A stretch of DNA of 64,000 bases from Mesorhizobium xinjiangense (GTDB lineage: Bacteria > Pseudomonadota > Alphaproteobacteria > Rhizobiales > Rhizobiaceae): positions 124,001-188,000 of the forward strand of contig NZ_WOAC01000004.1 of the NCBI RefSeq assembly GCF_009749525.1, read 5' to 3'. The position numbers and the translations under genes were made by a program. Each line of letters opens with the position of its first letter. Position 1 is the stretch's first letter. Under the pieces are notes generated by a model, which saw only the letters and a list, made by a program, of their open reading frames with translations, did not search any database and had not been told where the DNA came from. Below, piece after piece: positions 45,334-56,466 of the stretch.

Positions 45334-45451
45334 GGCGCTAGCGCGCATTCGCTTCAAACGGAATCGTTTGAAGCAAAGATATGCGCGCCAGATCAATATG
45401 CTGGAACATGTACCTTTCGCTCAAACGTCACCGTTTGAGCGGGACATGTTC
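45334..45451 (+). repeat. Palindromic intergenic repeat, copy R3 (full element)
   Basis: The most complete copy. Order: GCGCTAGCGCGC edge; first palindrome CGCTTCAAACG-GAAT-CGTTTGAAGC; linker AAAGATATGCGCGCCAGATC; then ATATGCTGGAACATG; second palindrome CTCAAACG-TCAC-CGTTTGAG; edge CGGGACATGTTCGAGCG. R4 follows the same order and most of the sequence. It fills the gap between gtrA and the convergent GT39 gene and probably folds into two hairpins that block read-through. Confidence 0.8.
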
Positions 45452-45476
45452 GAGCGCGCATTCGCTTCAAACGGAA
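45452..45476 (+). repeat. Partial extra copy of the repeat's left end
   Basis: CGCGCATTCGCTTCAAACGGAATC repeats the left edge and first arm of R3 directly after its right edge, then stops at the GT39 stop codon. It looks like the beginning of a second tandem element that was truncated. Confidence 0.6.
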
Positions 45477-47009
45477 TCACGATTCGGCCTGTTGCGGATC
45501 GCGGAAGTAGACGTCGAAGATCCAGCTCTGCGGCCCACCCGCCCCCTCCACCGCCGGCACGGTGATGCGCGCCTTGCCGTCGATGCGGCCGAACAGCTTC
45601 GCCATGCGTTTCATGCAGCCATCCGACTTCCTGGCGTGACATATGCCGGCTGCACCATCGCGCGCGATGTCATCCTGCGATACCCAGGGCGTCTGGGCGA
45701 ATGAATGCCCTTGAATCGCAAAGGGACGGTCGGATGCATAAAAAGCCGTGCCATTGGCGAGGAAATTTGCCTCTCCGGCCACGATGGCCAACTTCCGGCC
45801 GGTGCGCTCGCGCCATGTTGCCTGGACGGCCTCTGCGATCGTGGTGATCGGCATGGCGCTGTTGCTGCGTGCCACATCGAGCGTTTCCTGGCGCACGAAG
45901 GGTGCGGCAACAAGCAGAAGGACGGCATAGAGCGCGAGGAACGGCGGAACCACCTTGGGATACCGCGCTGCCAGCGGCCCGGGCAGGCAAAGCACCATGG
46001 CGAAGGTCAAAAAGACGAAGAAGGGAATGGCCCACAGAGACGACAGCTCGGCATTGGTGGCGAGGCCGAGGACGATCGTCAGCACGACCGGCAGAGCCAT
46101 AAGGGCAAAGAGCGCCCTGCCCTCGACGATCCGCCACAGGGCGCGGAATTGGTAGACGCCGACGACGGGCAGCCCGTCTTTCCAATAGCGGTGCAGGCAC
46201 AGGAGCAGGTAGGCGGGTGCCGAGTAGAGAAGGATGGCCACGATGAATTCGATCACCGAGATCAGCGCGCTGGCAATGTCTCCGTCGCCCTGGTTGGACG
46301 CGTAGCGCACCGTCTCGAAATCGTTCTGCACCATCCAGTAGGCATGTGGCACCAGAACGATTGCACCTGTCAGCGCCGCCAGCCAGGGAAGGCGCGTCGC
46401 CAGAATCGGCCTGACGTCGCGGTCTGTGAGACCATGGATCGCAATTGCCAGCACCAGCACTACGGAATGGTATTTGGCCAGAATGGCGAGCGCGCAAAAG
46501 GCGCCGAGCAGCACCGCGTCAAAGGCGCTGCGCCGCTCGATCGTGCGCAAATAGAACAGGAACGCCAGGGCCCAGAACGGCAGCATGGCCGAGGTGGCGT
46601 TGTAATTGGTCGAAAGGAATGTCAGCGGCGGCAGCACGACGGCGCAGGCCACCAGTACGACCTGCTGATTTGCGTCGAGGACGCGCAGGGCGATCCGCCA
46701 CATCACCAAAAGCGTCACGCCGATATTGACCGCCGACAGGAGGAAGTAGAACACGTTCGTCCGCGGAAAGACCGAGAACCACGCCGCGGCGATCCAGCTG
46801 AACAGCGGCGGATGCTTGTAGTAGCCGAGTTGCCAGCCGATGCCCCAGGCGAAATTCTCGACCATGTCGCCATGGATATCGAGATTGTAGCGGCTGAGGC
46901 TCGAATAGAGCGTCCACAGCGCGCAAAAGCCAAGGACGATCGCCGCGACGTAGCGCCGGGTGCGTGGGGCCGACATGCTGGTCGACGGCTTCATCATAGG
47001 GCTATCCAT
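45477..47009 (-). CDS. Family 39 glycosyltransferase, ArnT/FlmK-like
   Basis: Polytopic membrane enzyme of about 510 residues with around eleven hydrophobic segments and a C-terminal periplasmic domain. Family features include the acidic first periplasmic loop (DIHGDMVENFAWGIGWQLGYYKHPPLFSW), the HPPL motif, FLSTNYNATSAM, and a soluble end with a Cys-containing ICHARKSDGC. GT39 enzymes transfer a sugar from undecaprenyl phosphate to lipid A or protein in the periplasm. It converges on the GT2-deacetylase-gtrA operon and is flanked by direct copies of a palindromic repeat. Start is uncertain (ATG 47009; another ATG pair lies a few codons in). Confidence 0.85.
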   Translation of the reverse strand: MDSPMMKPSTSMSAPRTRRYVAAIVLGFCALWTLYSSLSRYNLDIHGDMVENFAWGIGWQLGYYKHPPLFSWIAAAWFSVFPRTNVFYFLLSAVNIGVTLLVMWRIALRVLDANQQVVLVACAVVLPPLTFLSTNYNATSAMLPFWALAFLFYLRTIERRSAFDAVLLGAFCALAILAKYHSVVLVLAIAIHGLTDRDVRPILATRLPWLAALTGAIVLVPHAYWMVQNDFETVRYASNQGDGDIASALISVIEFIVAILLYSAPAYLLLCLHRYWKDGLPVVGVYQFRALWRIVEGRALFALMALPVVLTIVLGLATNAELSSLWAIPFFVFLTFAMVLCLPGPLAARYPKVVPPFLALYAVLLLVAAPFVRQETLDVARSNSAMPITTIAEAVQATWRERTGRKLAIVAGEANFLANGTAFYASDRPFAIQGHSFAQTPWVSQDDIARDGAAGICHARKSDGCMKRMAKLFGRIDGKARITVPAVEGAGGPQSWIFDVYFRDPQQAES

Positions 47010-47109
47010 GCTGGTGCCGTTGTTCTCCGTTCGAGCGGTCGTGTTGAATCTTGCCAACCGTATAGTCGGGAATTTCATCCGAACTCGAATCCGAAATTCG
47101 TGGTGCGCC

Positions 47110-47230
47110 CGCTAGCGCGCGTGCGCTTCAAACGGAAACGTTTTGAAGCAAAGATATGCGCGCCAGATCAGTATGCTGGCACATGGACCTTTCGTTCCAA
47201 CGATTCCGTTTGTGCGGGACATGTTCCAGC
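47110..47230 (+). repeat. Palindromic intergenic repeat, copy R4 (diverged)
   Basis: Same orientation and order as R3, with mismatches: first palindrome CGCTTCAAACG-GAAA-CGTTTTGAAGC (extra T), linker almost identical (AAAGATATGCGCGCCAGATCA), second palindrome degraded (TTCCAACG-ATTC-CGTTTGTG), edge CGGGACATGTTCCAGCG. It lies between the GT39 gene start and the rpsD terminator. R3 and R4 thus flank the GT39 gene as direct repeats about 1.8 kb apart. Confidence 0.75.
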
Positions 47231-47265
47231 GACCGCAACGAAATCGGGGATTTTCACTTTAGGCA

Positions 47266-47296
47266 ACAAAAAAGGGAGCGATCATGGACCGCTCCC
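47266..47296 (-). terminator. Intrinsic terminator of rpsD
   Basis: On the minus strand, GGGAGCG pairs with CGCTCCC around nine bases and is followed by TTTTTTG. It lies about 33 bp after the rpsD stop codon. Confidence 0.88.
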
Positions 47297-47328
47297 TCCA
47301 CATTTTGCTTCGAAGGAACGAAGGCGAA

Positions 47329-47946
47329 TCAGCGCGAATAGAACTCGACCACCAGGTTAGGTTCCATGTGCACGGCATAAGGTACGTCGCCCAACGTCGG
47401 AACGCGGCCATAGGACGCGACCATCTTGTTGTGGTCGACCTCGATATAGTCCGGCACGTCGCGCTCGGCCAGCTGCACGGCCTCGAGCACGAGTGCGAGC
47501 TGCTTCGACTTCTCGCGCACTTCGATAACGTCGCCCGGCTTGCAGCGATAGGAGGCGATGTTCACGCGCCGGCCGTTCACATTGACGTGACCGTGGTTGA
47601 TGAACTGACGGGCGGCAAAAATGGTCGGGACGAACTTGGCCCGGTAGACGACCGCGTCGAGCCGCGACTCCAGAAGGCCGATCAGGTTTTCGGAGGTGTC
47701 GCCCTTGCGGCGGTTGGCCTCCTCGTAGGTCTTGCGGAACTGCTTTTCCGAAATGTCGCCGTAGTGGCCCTTGAGCTTCTGCTTGGCGCGCAGCTGCAGA
47801 CCGAAGTCCGACAGCTTGCCCTTGCGGCGCTGGCCGTGCTGGCCCGGACCATATTCGCGGCGGTTGACCGGGGATTTCGGACGGCCCCAGATGTTTTCGC
47901 CAAGACGGCGGTCGAGTTTGTATTTTGCAGAATCGCGTTTGCTCAT
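47329..47946 (-). CDS. rpsD: 30S ribosomal protein S4
   Basis: Primary 16S rRNA-binding protein of 205 residues that nucleates small-subunit assembly. The start [42 protein letters not shown] is typical of the zinc-free (cysteine-less) alphaproteobacterial form, and the S4 RNA-binding domain begins near [16 protein letters not shown]. It is a stand-alone rpsD, separate from the alpha operon, as usual in this class. A stable hairpin just before the start may regulate it. ATG 47946 is chosen over the longer frame to 48051. Confidence 0.97.
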   Translation of the reverse strand: MSKRDSAKYKLDRRLGENIWGRPKSPVNRREYGPGQHGQRRKGKLSDFGLQLRAKQKLKGHYGDISEKQFRKTYEEANRRKGDTSENLIGLLESRLDAVVYRAKFVPTIFAARQFINHGHVNVNGRRVNIASYRCKPGDVIEVREKSKQLALVLEAVQLAERDVPDYIEVDHNKMVASYGRVPTLGDVPYAVHMEPNLVVEFYSR

Positions 47947-47968
47947 CGCATTCCCTTTCAAAACAATA

Positions 47969-47993
47969 CACCCGAAACCTCGTGTTCCGGGTG
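47969..47993 (-). promoter_or_regulatory. Hairpin in the rpsD leader
   Basis: On the minus strand, CACCCGGAAC and GTTTCGGGTG form a ten-base-pair stem (one G-T pair) with loop ACGAG, ending 22 bases before the ATG. A loose T-rich stretch (TATTGTTTTG) follows. It could be an autoregulatory S4-binding element, an attenuator or the terminator of the upstream DUF3008 transcript. Confidence 0.5.
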
Positions 47994-48164
47994 AAGGAAA
48001 CGCGCCCTCCTCTGGCCTCCGTTTTCGAAGCCTGACAGGATTCTTGCGCACGCTGCGCGCTTGAATCCACGGGACACGTCAATAAATCGAGCATCGCTGC
48101 CCGACGGTCGCGGTGACTTAGTGGAGTTTCATGCCCATGTCAACGACGCCCGTTCCCCGACACT

Positions 48165-48350
48165 TCAGCCGTCCTTCCTTTCCGGCAAACCCTCGCGGCT
48201 GGTCTCGGCCAGTTCTTCCAGTTCCTTTTCGGTCATCGTCTCATACATCTCGCGCGAGGCGCCGTAGAGTTCGCTCTCGTTGATGTCTCCCCGCTTGGCC
48301 GCAAGGGCGGTGCCAGCGGCCTTTTGCTGCGCTTTCGAGGTGGCGGGCAT
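48165..48350 (-). CDS. DUF3008 family protein
   Basis: Short hydrophilic protein of 61 residues beginning MPATSKAQQKAAGTALAAKRGD with the ELYGASREMYETMTEKELEELAETSREGLPE core of DUF3008. Family members are common in stress-related settings of Proteobacteria; the function is unknown. It is followed (218 bp) by rpsD and preceded (86 bp) by murI on the same strand. Confidence 0.82.
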   Translation of the reverse strand: MPATSKAQQKAAGTALAAKRGDINESELYGASREMYETMTEKELEELAETSREGLPERKDG

Positions 48351-48436
48351 TGTAGTCTCCTTCGTGCAAGGTGAACAACGGCTCCGCCGCCGACCAGGTT
48401 CCGGACCGGGCGAGACATGGCGTGACCTGCTTGTTC

Positions 48437-49330
48437 CTACACGCCGCGCGCTGCCCCGGTCTCCATCGATATCGCGGTGGATGGGGCCACCTTCGTATCA
48501 TGGCCTTCGCCCGAGCCCCTGCGGGCGAAGGCGTCGCGATATGCCAGCCCGAAGCCGCGCACCAGACGCCGCCTGGCATTGTCGGCATGACCGGAGGTGA
48601 AGATCGCAACGTCTTCCATCTGCCGCGGTCCGGCCGCGGCGCCTTCCGGCACAGTTTCGAGCAGCGAAAGCGCGCGACGCGCGATCGCCTCGGCCGGATC
48701 GATCCAGTCGACCGGCCATGGGGCGGTCTTGCGCATCCGATTGACGAGGAACGGATAATGCGTGCAGGCGAGCACGACGATATCGGTGCGCTGATCTCCG
48801 GCCTCGACGAAACAGGGTGCGATTTCATCGCGCACCGCTTCCTCATCGACGAAGCCGTCGCGCATATAGGCCTCGGCCAGCGCCGCAAGCCGCTCGCTGC
48901 CCACGAGGCGGACATGGCATTTGCTCGCCCATTGGCGAATCAGGTCGCGCGTATATTGCCGCCTGACGGTGCCGGGCGTGGCAAGCACGGAGACGAGGCC
49001 CGACCGCGTGCGTTCGGCGGCCGGCTTTATCGCCGGAACGGTGCCGACGAAGACGCGCTCCGGAAAGGTCTCGCGCAGGGCATGAATGACCAGCGTGGAC
49101 GCCGTATTGCAGGCGATGACGGAGAGTTCCGGGTCGAAGCGCTCGAACAGCCGGGCGAAGAGCGCCAGAATATGGGCCCGCAAAGCCGGCTCCTCCCAGG
49201 CGCCATAGGGAAAGGCTGCATCATCGGCGACATAGACGAAGGGCCGATCCGGCATGAGGACCCGCGCCTCACGCAACACGGTGAGGCCGCCGATCCCTGA
49301 ATCGAAGACCAGAACGGGTCGATCAGTCAT
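48437..49330 (-). CDS. murI: Glutamate racemase
   Basis: Cofactor-independent racemase of 297 residues providing D-glutamate for peptidoglycan. The two catalytic cysteines are in [11 protein letters not shown] and [10 protein letters not shown]; the glycine-rich start [17 protein letters not shown] and the AAFPYGAW loop are also present. It overlaps the 3' end of trmJ by 8 bp, suggesting co-transcription. ATG 49330 is taken as the start; the extension to 49351 lies within trmJ. Confidence 0.95.
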   Translation of the reverse strand: MTDRPVLVFDSGIGGLTVLREARVLMPDRPFVYVADDAAFPYGAWEEPALRAHILALFARLFERFDPELSVIACNTASTLVIHALRETFPERVFVGTVPAIKPAAERTRSGLVSVLATPGTVRRQYTRDLIRQWASKCHVRLVGSERLAALAEAYMRDGFVDEEAVRDEIAPCFVEAGDQRTDIVVLACTHYPFLVNRMRKTAPWPVDWIDPAEAIARRALSLLETVPEGAAAGPRQMEDVAIFTSGHADNARRRLVRGFGLAYRDAFARRGSGEGHDTKVAPSTAISMETGAARGV

Positions 49331-50177
49331 CCGAACGGCCCGCATTGCCACGGCCAGTGCCTGCCGCGCTCGCCGCGCGCGCCTTGCGTTCGGGATAGCC
49401 GGCGCCGCGCGGCTCCCTGGGGGAAAAATAGTCGAGCGAGGAAAGAACGCCGCGCAGTACCTTGATCTCGGCCTCGCTGAAGCCGGGCCGCGTCAGCACG
49501 GCGCGCAGATTGTCGAGCATCTTCGGTTTCTTCTCGGCCGGGCGGAAATAGCCCCGGCTTTCCAGCGCATGTTCGAGATGATCGACGAGACTTTGCAGAT
49601 GGTGCTTGTCGGCAGGCACGACGGACGGACCGGAAAAGGCCGTGTCCGTTTCCTTGTCCAGCCCCGACTTCATCCACTCATACGACATCAGGAGCACCGC
49701 CTGCGCGATGTTGAGCGATGAAAATTGCGGATTGACGGGAAAGGTCACGATCTCGTCGGCGAGCGAAACCTCCTCGTTGGAAAGGCCGAACTTCTCGCGC
49801 CCGAACAGAATACCGGTCCGCTGTCCGGCCGTGGCACGTCCGCGCAGCATACGTGCCGCTTCAACGGGACCGCGCACCTCCTTGAAGCCGTCGCGCTGGC
49901 GTGCGGTCGTGGCAAAGACGAAGGAAAGGTCGGCGATTGCCTCCTGAACGCTGCCGAACAGCCGGGTCGCCTCGATCACATGATCGGCGCGGCTCGCCGC
50001 CGCACGCGCCTTGTCGTTCGGCCAGCCGTCGCGCGGACTGACAAGGCGCAATTGGCCGAGCCCGAAATTGGCCATGGCGCGGGCGACCATGCCGATATTT
50101 TCGCCGAGCTGCGGTTCGACGAGGATGACAACCGGCTCGGCCGGCCGGGAATTGGGATCGATTGTGTTTTCGGTCAT
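49323..50177 (-). CDS. trmJ: tRNA (cytidine/uridine-2'-O-)-methyltransferase TrmJ
   Basis: SPOUT-fold methyltransferase of 284 residues. The N-terminal [25 protein letters not shown], the [12 protein letters not shown] stretch and the SAM-binding knot ([15 protein letters not shown], then [23 protein letters not shown]) are typical of TrmJ, which methylates position 32 of tRNAs. The C-terminal helical region is less conserved. ATG 50177. Gene order trmJ-murI-DUF3008-rpsD is familiar from Phyllobacteriaceae. TtcA, which also modifies position 32, is in the same window. Confidence 0.88.
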   Translation of the reverse strand: MTENTIDPNSRPAEPVVILVEPQLGENIGMVARAMANFGLGQLRLVSPRDGWPNDKARAAASRADHVIEATRLFGSVQEAIADLSFVFATTARQRDGFKEVRGPVEAARMLRGRATAGQRTGILFGREKFGLSNEEVSLADEIVTFPVNPQFSSLNIAQAVLLMSYEWMKSGLDKETDTAFSGPSVVPADKHHLQSLVDHLEHALESRGYFRPAEKKPKMLDNLRAVLTRPGFSEAEIKVLRGVLSSLDYFSPREPRGAGYPERKARAASAAGTGRGNAGRSDD

Positions 50178-50267
50178 GTTGGATGGCAATTGCCTGTCAA
50201 TTGCGGCGTTTCGGCGTCCCTGCCATATTCGGACGCGAAAATGAAGCGTGTCGAGGGAAATGCCGAG

Positions 50268-50621
50268 ATGAGCGAACTTGCAGACCGCATCCGCACCATC
50301 CTCGCGGACGATCCCAATTGCGGCGAGATCCGCATGTTCGGCGGCGTCTGCTTCACGCTGAACGGCAACATGCTGGTGGGTGCCATGCGCGAAGATGGCC
50401 TGCTGGTGCGGGTTGGCGAGGCGCAGGAGGCCGATGCGCTCTCGAGACCCGGAGCAACGCGTATGGCGTTCACGAACCGCGAAATGATGGGGTTCGTCGT
50501 CGTCGACCCCGCCACGCTCGATCAGGACGCTCTTCGATCGTGGATTGCCATGGCGACGGCCTATGTCGGGGCAATGCCGCCCAAGGCTGGAAAATCGCCG
50601 ACGAGGAACGATGTCGAATAG
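50268..50621 (+). CDS. TfoX N-terminal domain protein
   Basis: Protein of 117 residues with the TfoX/Sxy N-terminal pattern: SELADRIRTILADDPNCGEIRMFGGVCFTLNGNMLVGAM and LLVRVGEAQEADAL, ending in a helical LRSWIAMATAYVGAMPPK. In gammaproteobacteria the two-domain TfoX activates competence; stand-alone N-terminal domains in alphaproteobacteria have no proven role. ATG 50268 is preferred (GAGGGA nine bases upstream); ATG 50241 is an alternative. It runs divergently from trmJ. Confidence 0.82.
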   Translation: MSELADRIRTILADDPNCGEIRMFGGVCFTLNGNMLVGAMREDGLLVRVGEAQEADALSRPGATRMAFTNREMMGFVVVDPATLDQDALRSWIAMATAYVGAMPPKAGKSPTRNDVE

Positions 50622-50622
50622 T

Positions 50623-51522
50623 TTAACGCGGGGCGACGAACTCGCGAATGGCCGCGGCCACATCGTCCGGCCGCTCGTGCAGGATCCAGTGACCGCAGCC
50701 GGGCACGCGCCGCACCGTCAGGTCCGGCGCATATCGCGGCAGGTCGGCAAGACAGGTGGGCCTGAGCGCCTCGTCCGCCTCCCCCCAGATCACGAGATGC
50801 GGCATCGCCACGCGAAAGGCGTCAGCCGGTTGGGAGAGAATATTGCTCGCCGCCGCCGGCACGCCGACCGCCGGCACGTCGATCGGCGAGGCCCGATACC
50901 AGTTGAGCATCGCCGTCAGGGCGCCGGTTCGGCTCCAGGCCGCACGATACTCGTCTTCCATCTCCGGCGTCATCCAGTCCGATTTCGAGAATCCGGCGAT
51001 CATCTTCAGCAGGCGTCGGTAGCCGTCGGCACCGAGGCGCTCTTCCGCATCCGGCGCGCGCAGACGGTTGATATACTGGCTGGCGGCGCGCTGGCCCGGA
51101 TCGTCATGGATGGCGCGCTGGAAACAGGCGGGATGCACGCCATTGGCCACGACCAGATGGCTCAGCCGCTCTCCACGGGCGATCGCATAGGCATAGGCGA
51201 CCGAGGCGCCCCAGTCGTGACCTGCCAGCACGAATGGGCGGTCGGGCGAATATTGCCGCACCAGGGCGTCGATATCGCAGACCATATGCCCGACGCGATA
51301 GGCGTCCACCCCGTCCGGCCTGGAGGACAGGTTGTAGCCGCGCTGGTCGGGCGCGACGACATGGAACGTCGCGGCCAGTCGCTCCATGACCGCCCGCCAG
51401 GCGACCCAGTATTCGGGAAAGCCGTGCAGAAGAACGATCAGAGGCCGGGCGGTATCCCCAGCCTCCGCGACCTGTAGGCGAACCTCGCCCGTGTCGACCA
51501 TGCTCATGCGAAAATCGGTCAT
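50623..51522 (-). CDS. Epoxide hydrolase-like alpha/beta hydrolase
   Basis: Hydrolase of 299 residues. The HGFPEYWVAWRAVMERLA stretch provides the oxyanion region, and GHDWGASVAY carries the nucleophilic aspartate that marks epoxide hydrolases and haloacetate dehalogenases. The late GCGHWILHERPDDVAAAI carries the catalytic histidine. The substrate is not predictable. It is convergent with the TfoX-like gene (1-bp gap) and divergent from icd. Start ATG 51522; the frame remains open towards icd. Confidence 0.88.
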   Translation of the reverse strand: MTDFRMSMVDTGEVRLQVAEAGDTARPLIVLLHGFPEYWVAWRAVMERLAATFHVVAPDQRGYNLSSRPDGVDAYRVGHMVCDIDALVRQYSPDRPFVLAGHDWGASVAYAYAIARGERLSHLVVANGVHPACFQRAIHDDPGQRAASQYINRLRAPDAEERLGADGYRRLLKMIAGFSKSDWMTPEMEDEYRAAWSRTGALTAMLNWYRASPIDVPAVGVPAAASNILSQPADAFRVAMPHLVIWGEADEALRPTCLADLPRYAPDLTVRRVPGCGHWILHERPDDVAAAIREFVAPR

Positions 51523-51704
51523 GCCGCCGCGAACTGTAGCGGCAATGGTCGCAATATACACCTCCGTTCTGCGCGGGCGGCCGAGGTGCCGCTGATCCCG
51601 GTCGAGGCGTTTGCGCGCCCAATGCGGCTTTGCTATAGGGACGCCAACTTCATTCCCATCCACGGTGGATCCCCGCCATTTTTCCGAAGACGAGGCCTTA
51701 TCCA

Positions 51705-52916
51705 ATGTCGAAAATCAAGGTGGACAATCCTGTCGTCGAACTCGACGGCGACGAGATGACGCGCATCATCTGGCACTTTATCAAGGATAAGCTGATCCAT
51801 CCCTATCTCGACATCGACCTGGAATATTACGACCTCGGCATCGAGTCGCGCGACGCGACCGACGACCAGATCACCGTCGACGCCGCCAACGCCATCAAGA
51901 AGCATGGTGTGGGCGTGAAGTGCGCCACCATCACGCCGGACGAGGCGCGCGTTGAGGAATTCGGGCTGAAGCGCATGTACCGCTCGCCCAACGGCACGAT
52001 CCGCAACATCCTCGGCGGCGTGATCTTCCGCGAGCCGATCATCTGCAAGAACGTGCCGCGCCTGGTGCCGGGCTGGACCAAGCCGATCATTGTCGGCCGT
52101 CACGCTTTCGGCGACCAGTACCGCGCCACCGATTTCAAGATCCCCGGCAAGGGCAAGCTGACGATCAAGTTCGTCGGCGAGGACGGCCAGGAAATCGAGC
52201 ACGAGGTGTTCGACGCGCCCTCCTCCGGCGTCGCCATGGCCATGTACAATCTCGACGATTCAATCCGCGACTTCGCGCGCGCCTCGATGAACTATGCGCT
52301 GATGCGCAAGGTGCCTTGCTATCTCTCCACCAAGAACACGATCCTGAAAGTCTATGACGGGCGCTTCAAGGACATCTTCCAGGAGATCTACGAGGCCGAG
52401 TTCAAGGCGAAGTTCGAGGACGCCAAGATCTGGTACGAGCATCGCCTGATCGACGACATGGTGGCCTCGGCGCTGAAATGGTCGGGCGGCTATGTCTGGG
52501 CCTGCAAGAACTATGACGGCGACGTGCAGTCCGACACCGTGGCGCAGGGCTTCGGTTCGCTCGGCCTGATGACCTCCGTGCTGATGACGCCGGACGGCAA
52601 GACGGTCGAGGCCGAAGCGGCACACGGCACGGTGACGCGCCACTACCGCCAGCACCAGAAGGGCGAGGAAACCTCGACCAACTCCATTGCCTCGATCTTC
52701 GCCTGGACGCGCGGTCTGGCGCACCGGGCCAAACTCGACAGCAACGAGACGCTGGCCAAGTTTGCAGCAACGCTCGAAAAGGTCTGCATCGACACGGTCG
52801 AATCCGGTCACATGACCAAGGACCTGGCGCTGCTCATCGGCCCCGACCAGCCGTGGCTTTCCACCACTGGCTTCCTCGACAAGATCGACGAGAACCTGCA
52901 AAAGGCGATGGGCTGA
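51705..52916 (+). CDS. icd: NADP-dependent isocitrate dehydrogenase
   Basis: TCA-cycle enzyme of 403 residues converting isocitrate to 2-oxoglutarate with NADPH production. It belongs to the eukaryote-like (type II) homodimeric group found in Rhizobiales: [49 protein letters not shown] and the [26 protein letters not shown] aspartate region. The NADP site is near [19 protein letters not shown]. It is followed after 7 bp by a GST gene. Confidence 0.97.
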   Translation: MSKIKVDNPVVELDGDEMTRIIWHFIKDKLIHPYLDIDLEYYDLGIESRDATDDQITVDAANAIKKHGVGVKCATITPDEARVEEFGLKRMYRSPNGTIRNILGGVIFREPIICKNVPRLVPGWTKPIIVGRHAFGDQYRATDFKIPGKGKLTIKFVGEDGQEIEHEVFDAPSSGVAMAMYNLDDSIRDFARASMNYALMRKVPCYLSTKNTILKVYDGRFKDIFQEIYEAEFKAKFEDAKIWYEHRLIDDMVASALKWSGGYVWACKNYDGDVQSDTVAQGFGSLGLMTSVLMTPDGKTVEAEAAHGTVTRHYRQHQKGEETSTNSIASIFAWTRGLAHRAKLDSNETLAKFAATLEKVCIDTVESGHMTKDLALLIGPDQPWLSTTGFLDKIDENLQKAMG

Positions 52917-52923
52917 GCCCGCA

Positions 52924-53565
52924 ATGACAGGCAAGCCGCGCCTGTTTGGCGCTGACTACAGCGTCTATGTGCGCATCGCGCGGCTTGCTCTGCTGGAAAA
53001 GGGTGTCGACCATGAATGCATTCCGGTCGACATCTTTTCCAAGGACGGCGTTCCGGACTGGTATCAGGAGCGTCATCCCTTCAAACGCATTCCCGCATTC
53101 GAACACGGTTCGCTAAAGCTGTTCGAGACAAGCGCCATCACGCGTTATGTCGACGAAGCCTATGACGGACCATTATTGCAGCCGCCCGATGCGTTCGGGC
53201 GGGCCGTGATGAACCAGATCGTCAGTCTGCTCGATGCCTATGCCTATCGCGCGATGGTCTGGGGCGTCTATGTGGAGCGCGTTTCCAAGCCCAGAGAAAA
53301 CAATACGCCGGACGAGAGGTTGATCGCCGCATCGCTCGAAACGGCGCGCACCTGCCTGTCGGTGCTGGACAGGCAACTTGCCGACAAGTCGTGGCTGATC
53401 GGCGATGCGCTGACGCTTGCCGACCTCTACGCTGCTTCGATGCTTGCCTATTTCGTCAAGGCGCCGGAAGGCGCGGCGCTCGTGGCGGACTATCCGGCCG
53501 TTGCCCGCTGGTGGCACGCCGTTCAGGCAAGGACGAGCTTTCAGGCAAGCGAACCCACAAGCTGA
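52924..53565 (+). CDS. Glutathione S-transferase family protein
   Basis: Protein of 213 residues with a thioredoxin-like N-terminal domain (PRLFGADYSVYVRIARLALLEKGV, the cis-proline in HPFKRIPAFEHG and the ETSAITRYVDEAYDG glutathione site) and a helical C-terminal domain with the N-capping LADLYAASMLAYF. Its substrate is unknown. The spacing of 7 bp after icd suggests co-transcription. It converges on alaS with a 17-bp gap holding a GGGCGC/GCGCCC hairpin. Confidence 0.85.
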   Translation: MTGKPRLFGADYSVYVRIARLALLEKGVDHECIPVDIFSKDGVPDWYQERHPFKRIPAFEHGSLKLFETSAITRYVDEAYDGPLLQPPDAFGRAVMNQIVSLLDAYAYRAMVWGVYVERVSKPRENNTPDERLIAASLETARTCLSVLDRQLADKSWLIGDALTLADLYAASMLAYFVKAPEGAALVADYPAVARWWHAVQARTSFQASEPTS

Positions 53566-53567
53566 GC

Positions 53568-53582
53568 GGGCGCAGCAGCGCC

Positions 53583-53583
<1 letters not shown>
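53568..53583. terminator. Hairpin between convergent GST and alaS genes
   Basis: GGGCGC-AGCA-GCGCCC forms a six-base-pair GC stem exactly between the two stop codons and reads the same for both directions. There is no T-tract, so its strength as terminator is doubtful. Confidence 0.4.
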
Positions 53584-56246
<2,663 letters not shown>

Positions 56247-56388
56247 GCCCAACCTTCTTGAGAAGGGGCGGACAATATCCCGCCCTGAAAACCGAAACGG
56301 CTTCTTATCCTCCCGACCCTGCCGGTGTCCAGAATATCACGCCTTCACCGCAAAACAGCGATCCGGGTGTCAAGATGAACATGTCAAA

Positions 56389-56416
56389 TTGACTTAACTA
56401 GACGAACCGTTAACCA
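56389..56416 (+). promoter_or_regulatory. Possible promoter of the small exported protein gene
   Basis: TTGACT (56389-56394) and TAACCA (56411-56416), 16 bp apart, lie about 50 bp before the start codon at 56467. The second hexamer overlaps TTAACCAT, which resembles a CtrA half-site. Resemblance only. Confidence 0.3.
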
Positions 56417-56466
56417 TTCCGAGCTCACACTCCGACGAGTTCGAATCCCCCGCTATCAGGTGTCCG

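Noticed and set aside
45705-47360. Long plus-strand open frame (about 550 codons) opposite the GT39 gene
   Set aside because: It is antisense to a clear membrane glycosyltransferase and its translation is a charged low-complexity sequence typical of shadow frames.
50241-50267. Earlier start of the TfoX-like protein
   Set aside because: The nine extra residues have no family similarity, and a better-spaced purine-rich site precedes 50268; kept as an alternative only.
56430-56460. tRNA-like T-loop sequence (AGTTCGAATCCCCC)
   Set aside because: The flanking bases do not form a T-stem and no anticodon or acceptor arm can be folded upstream, so it is neither a tRNA nor a clear attachment-site remnant.
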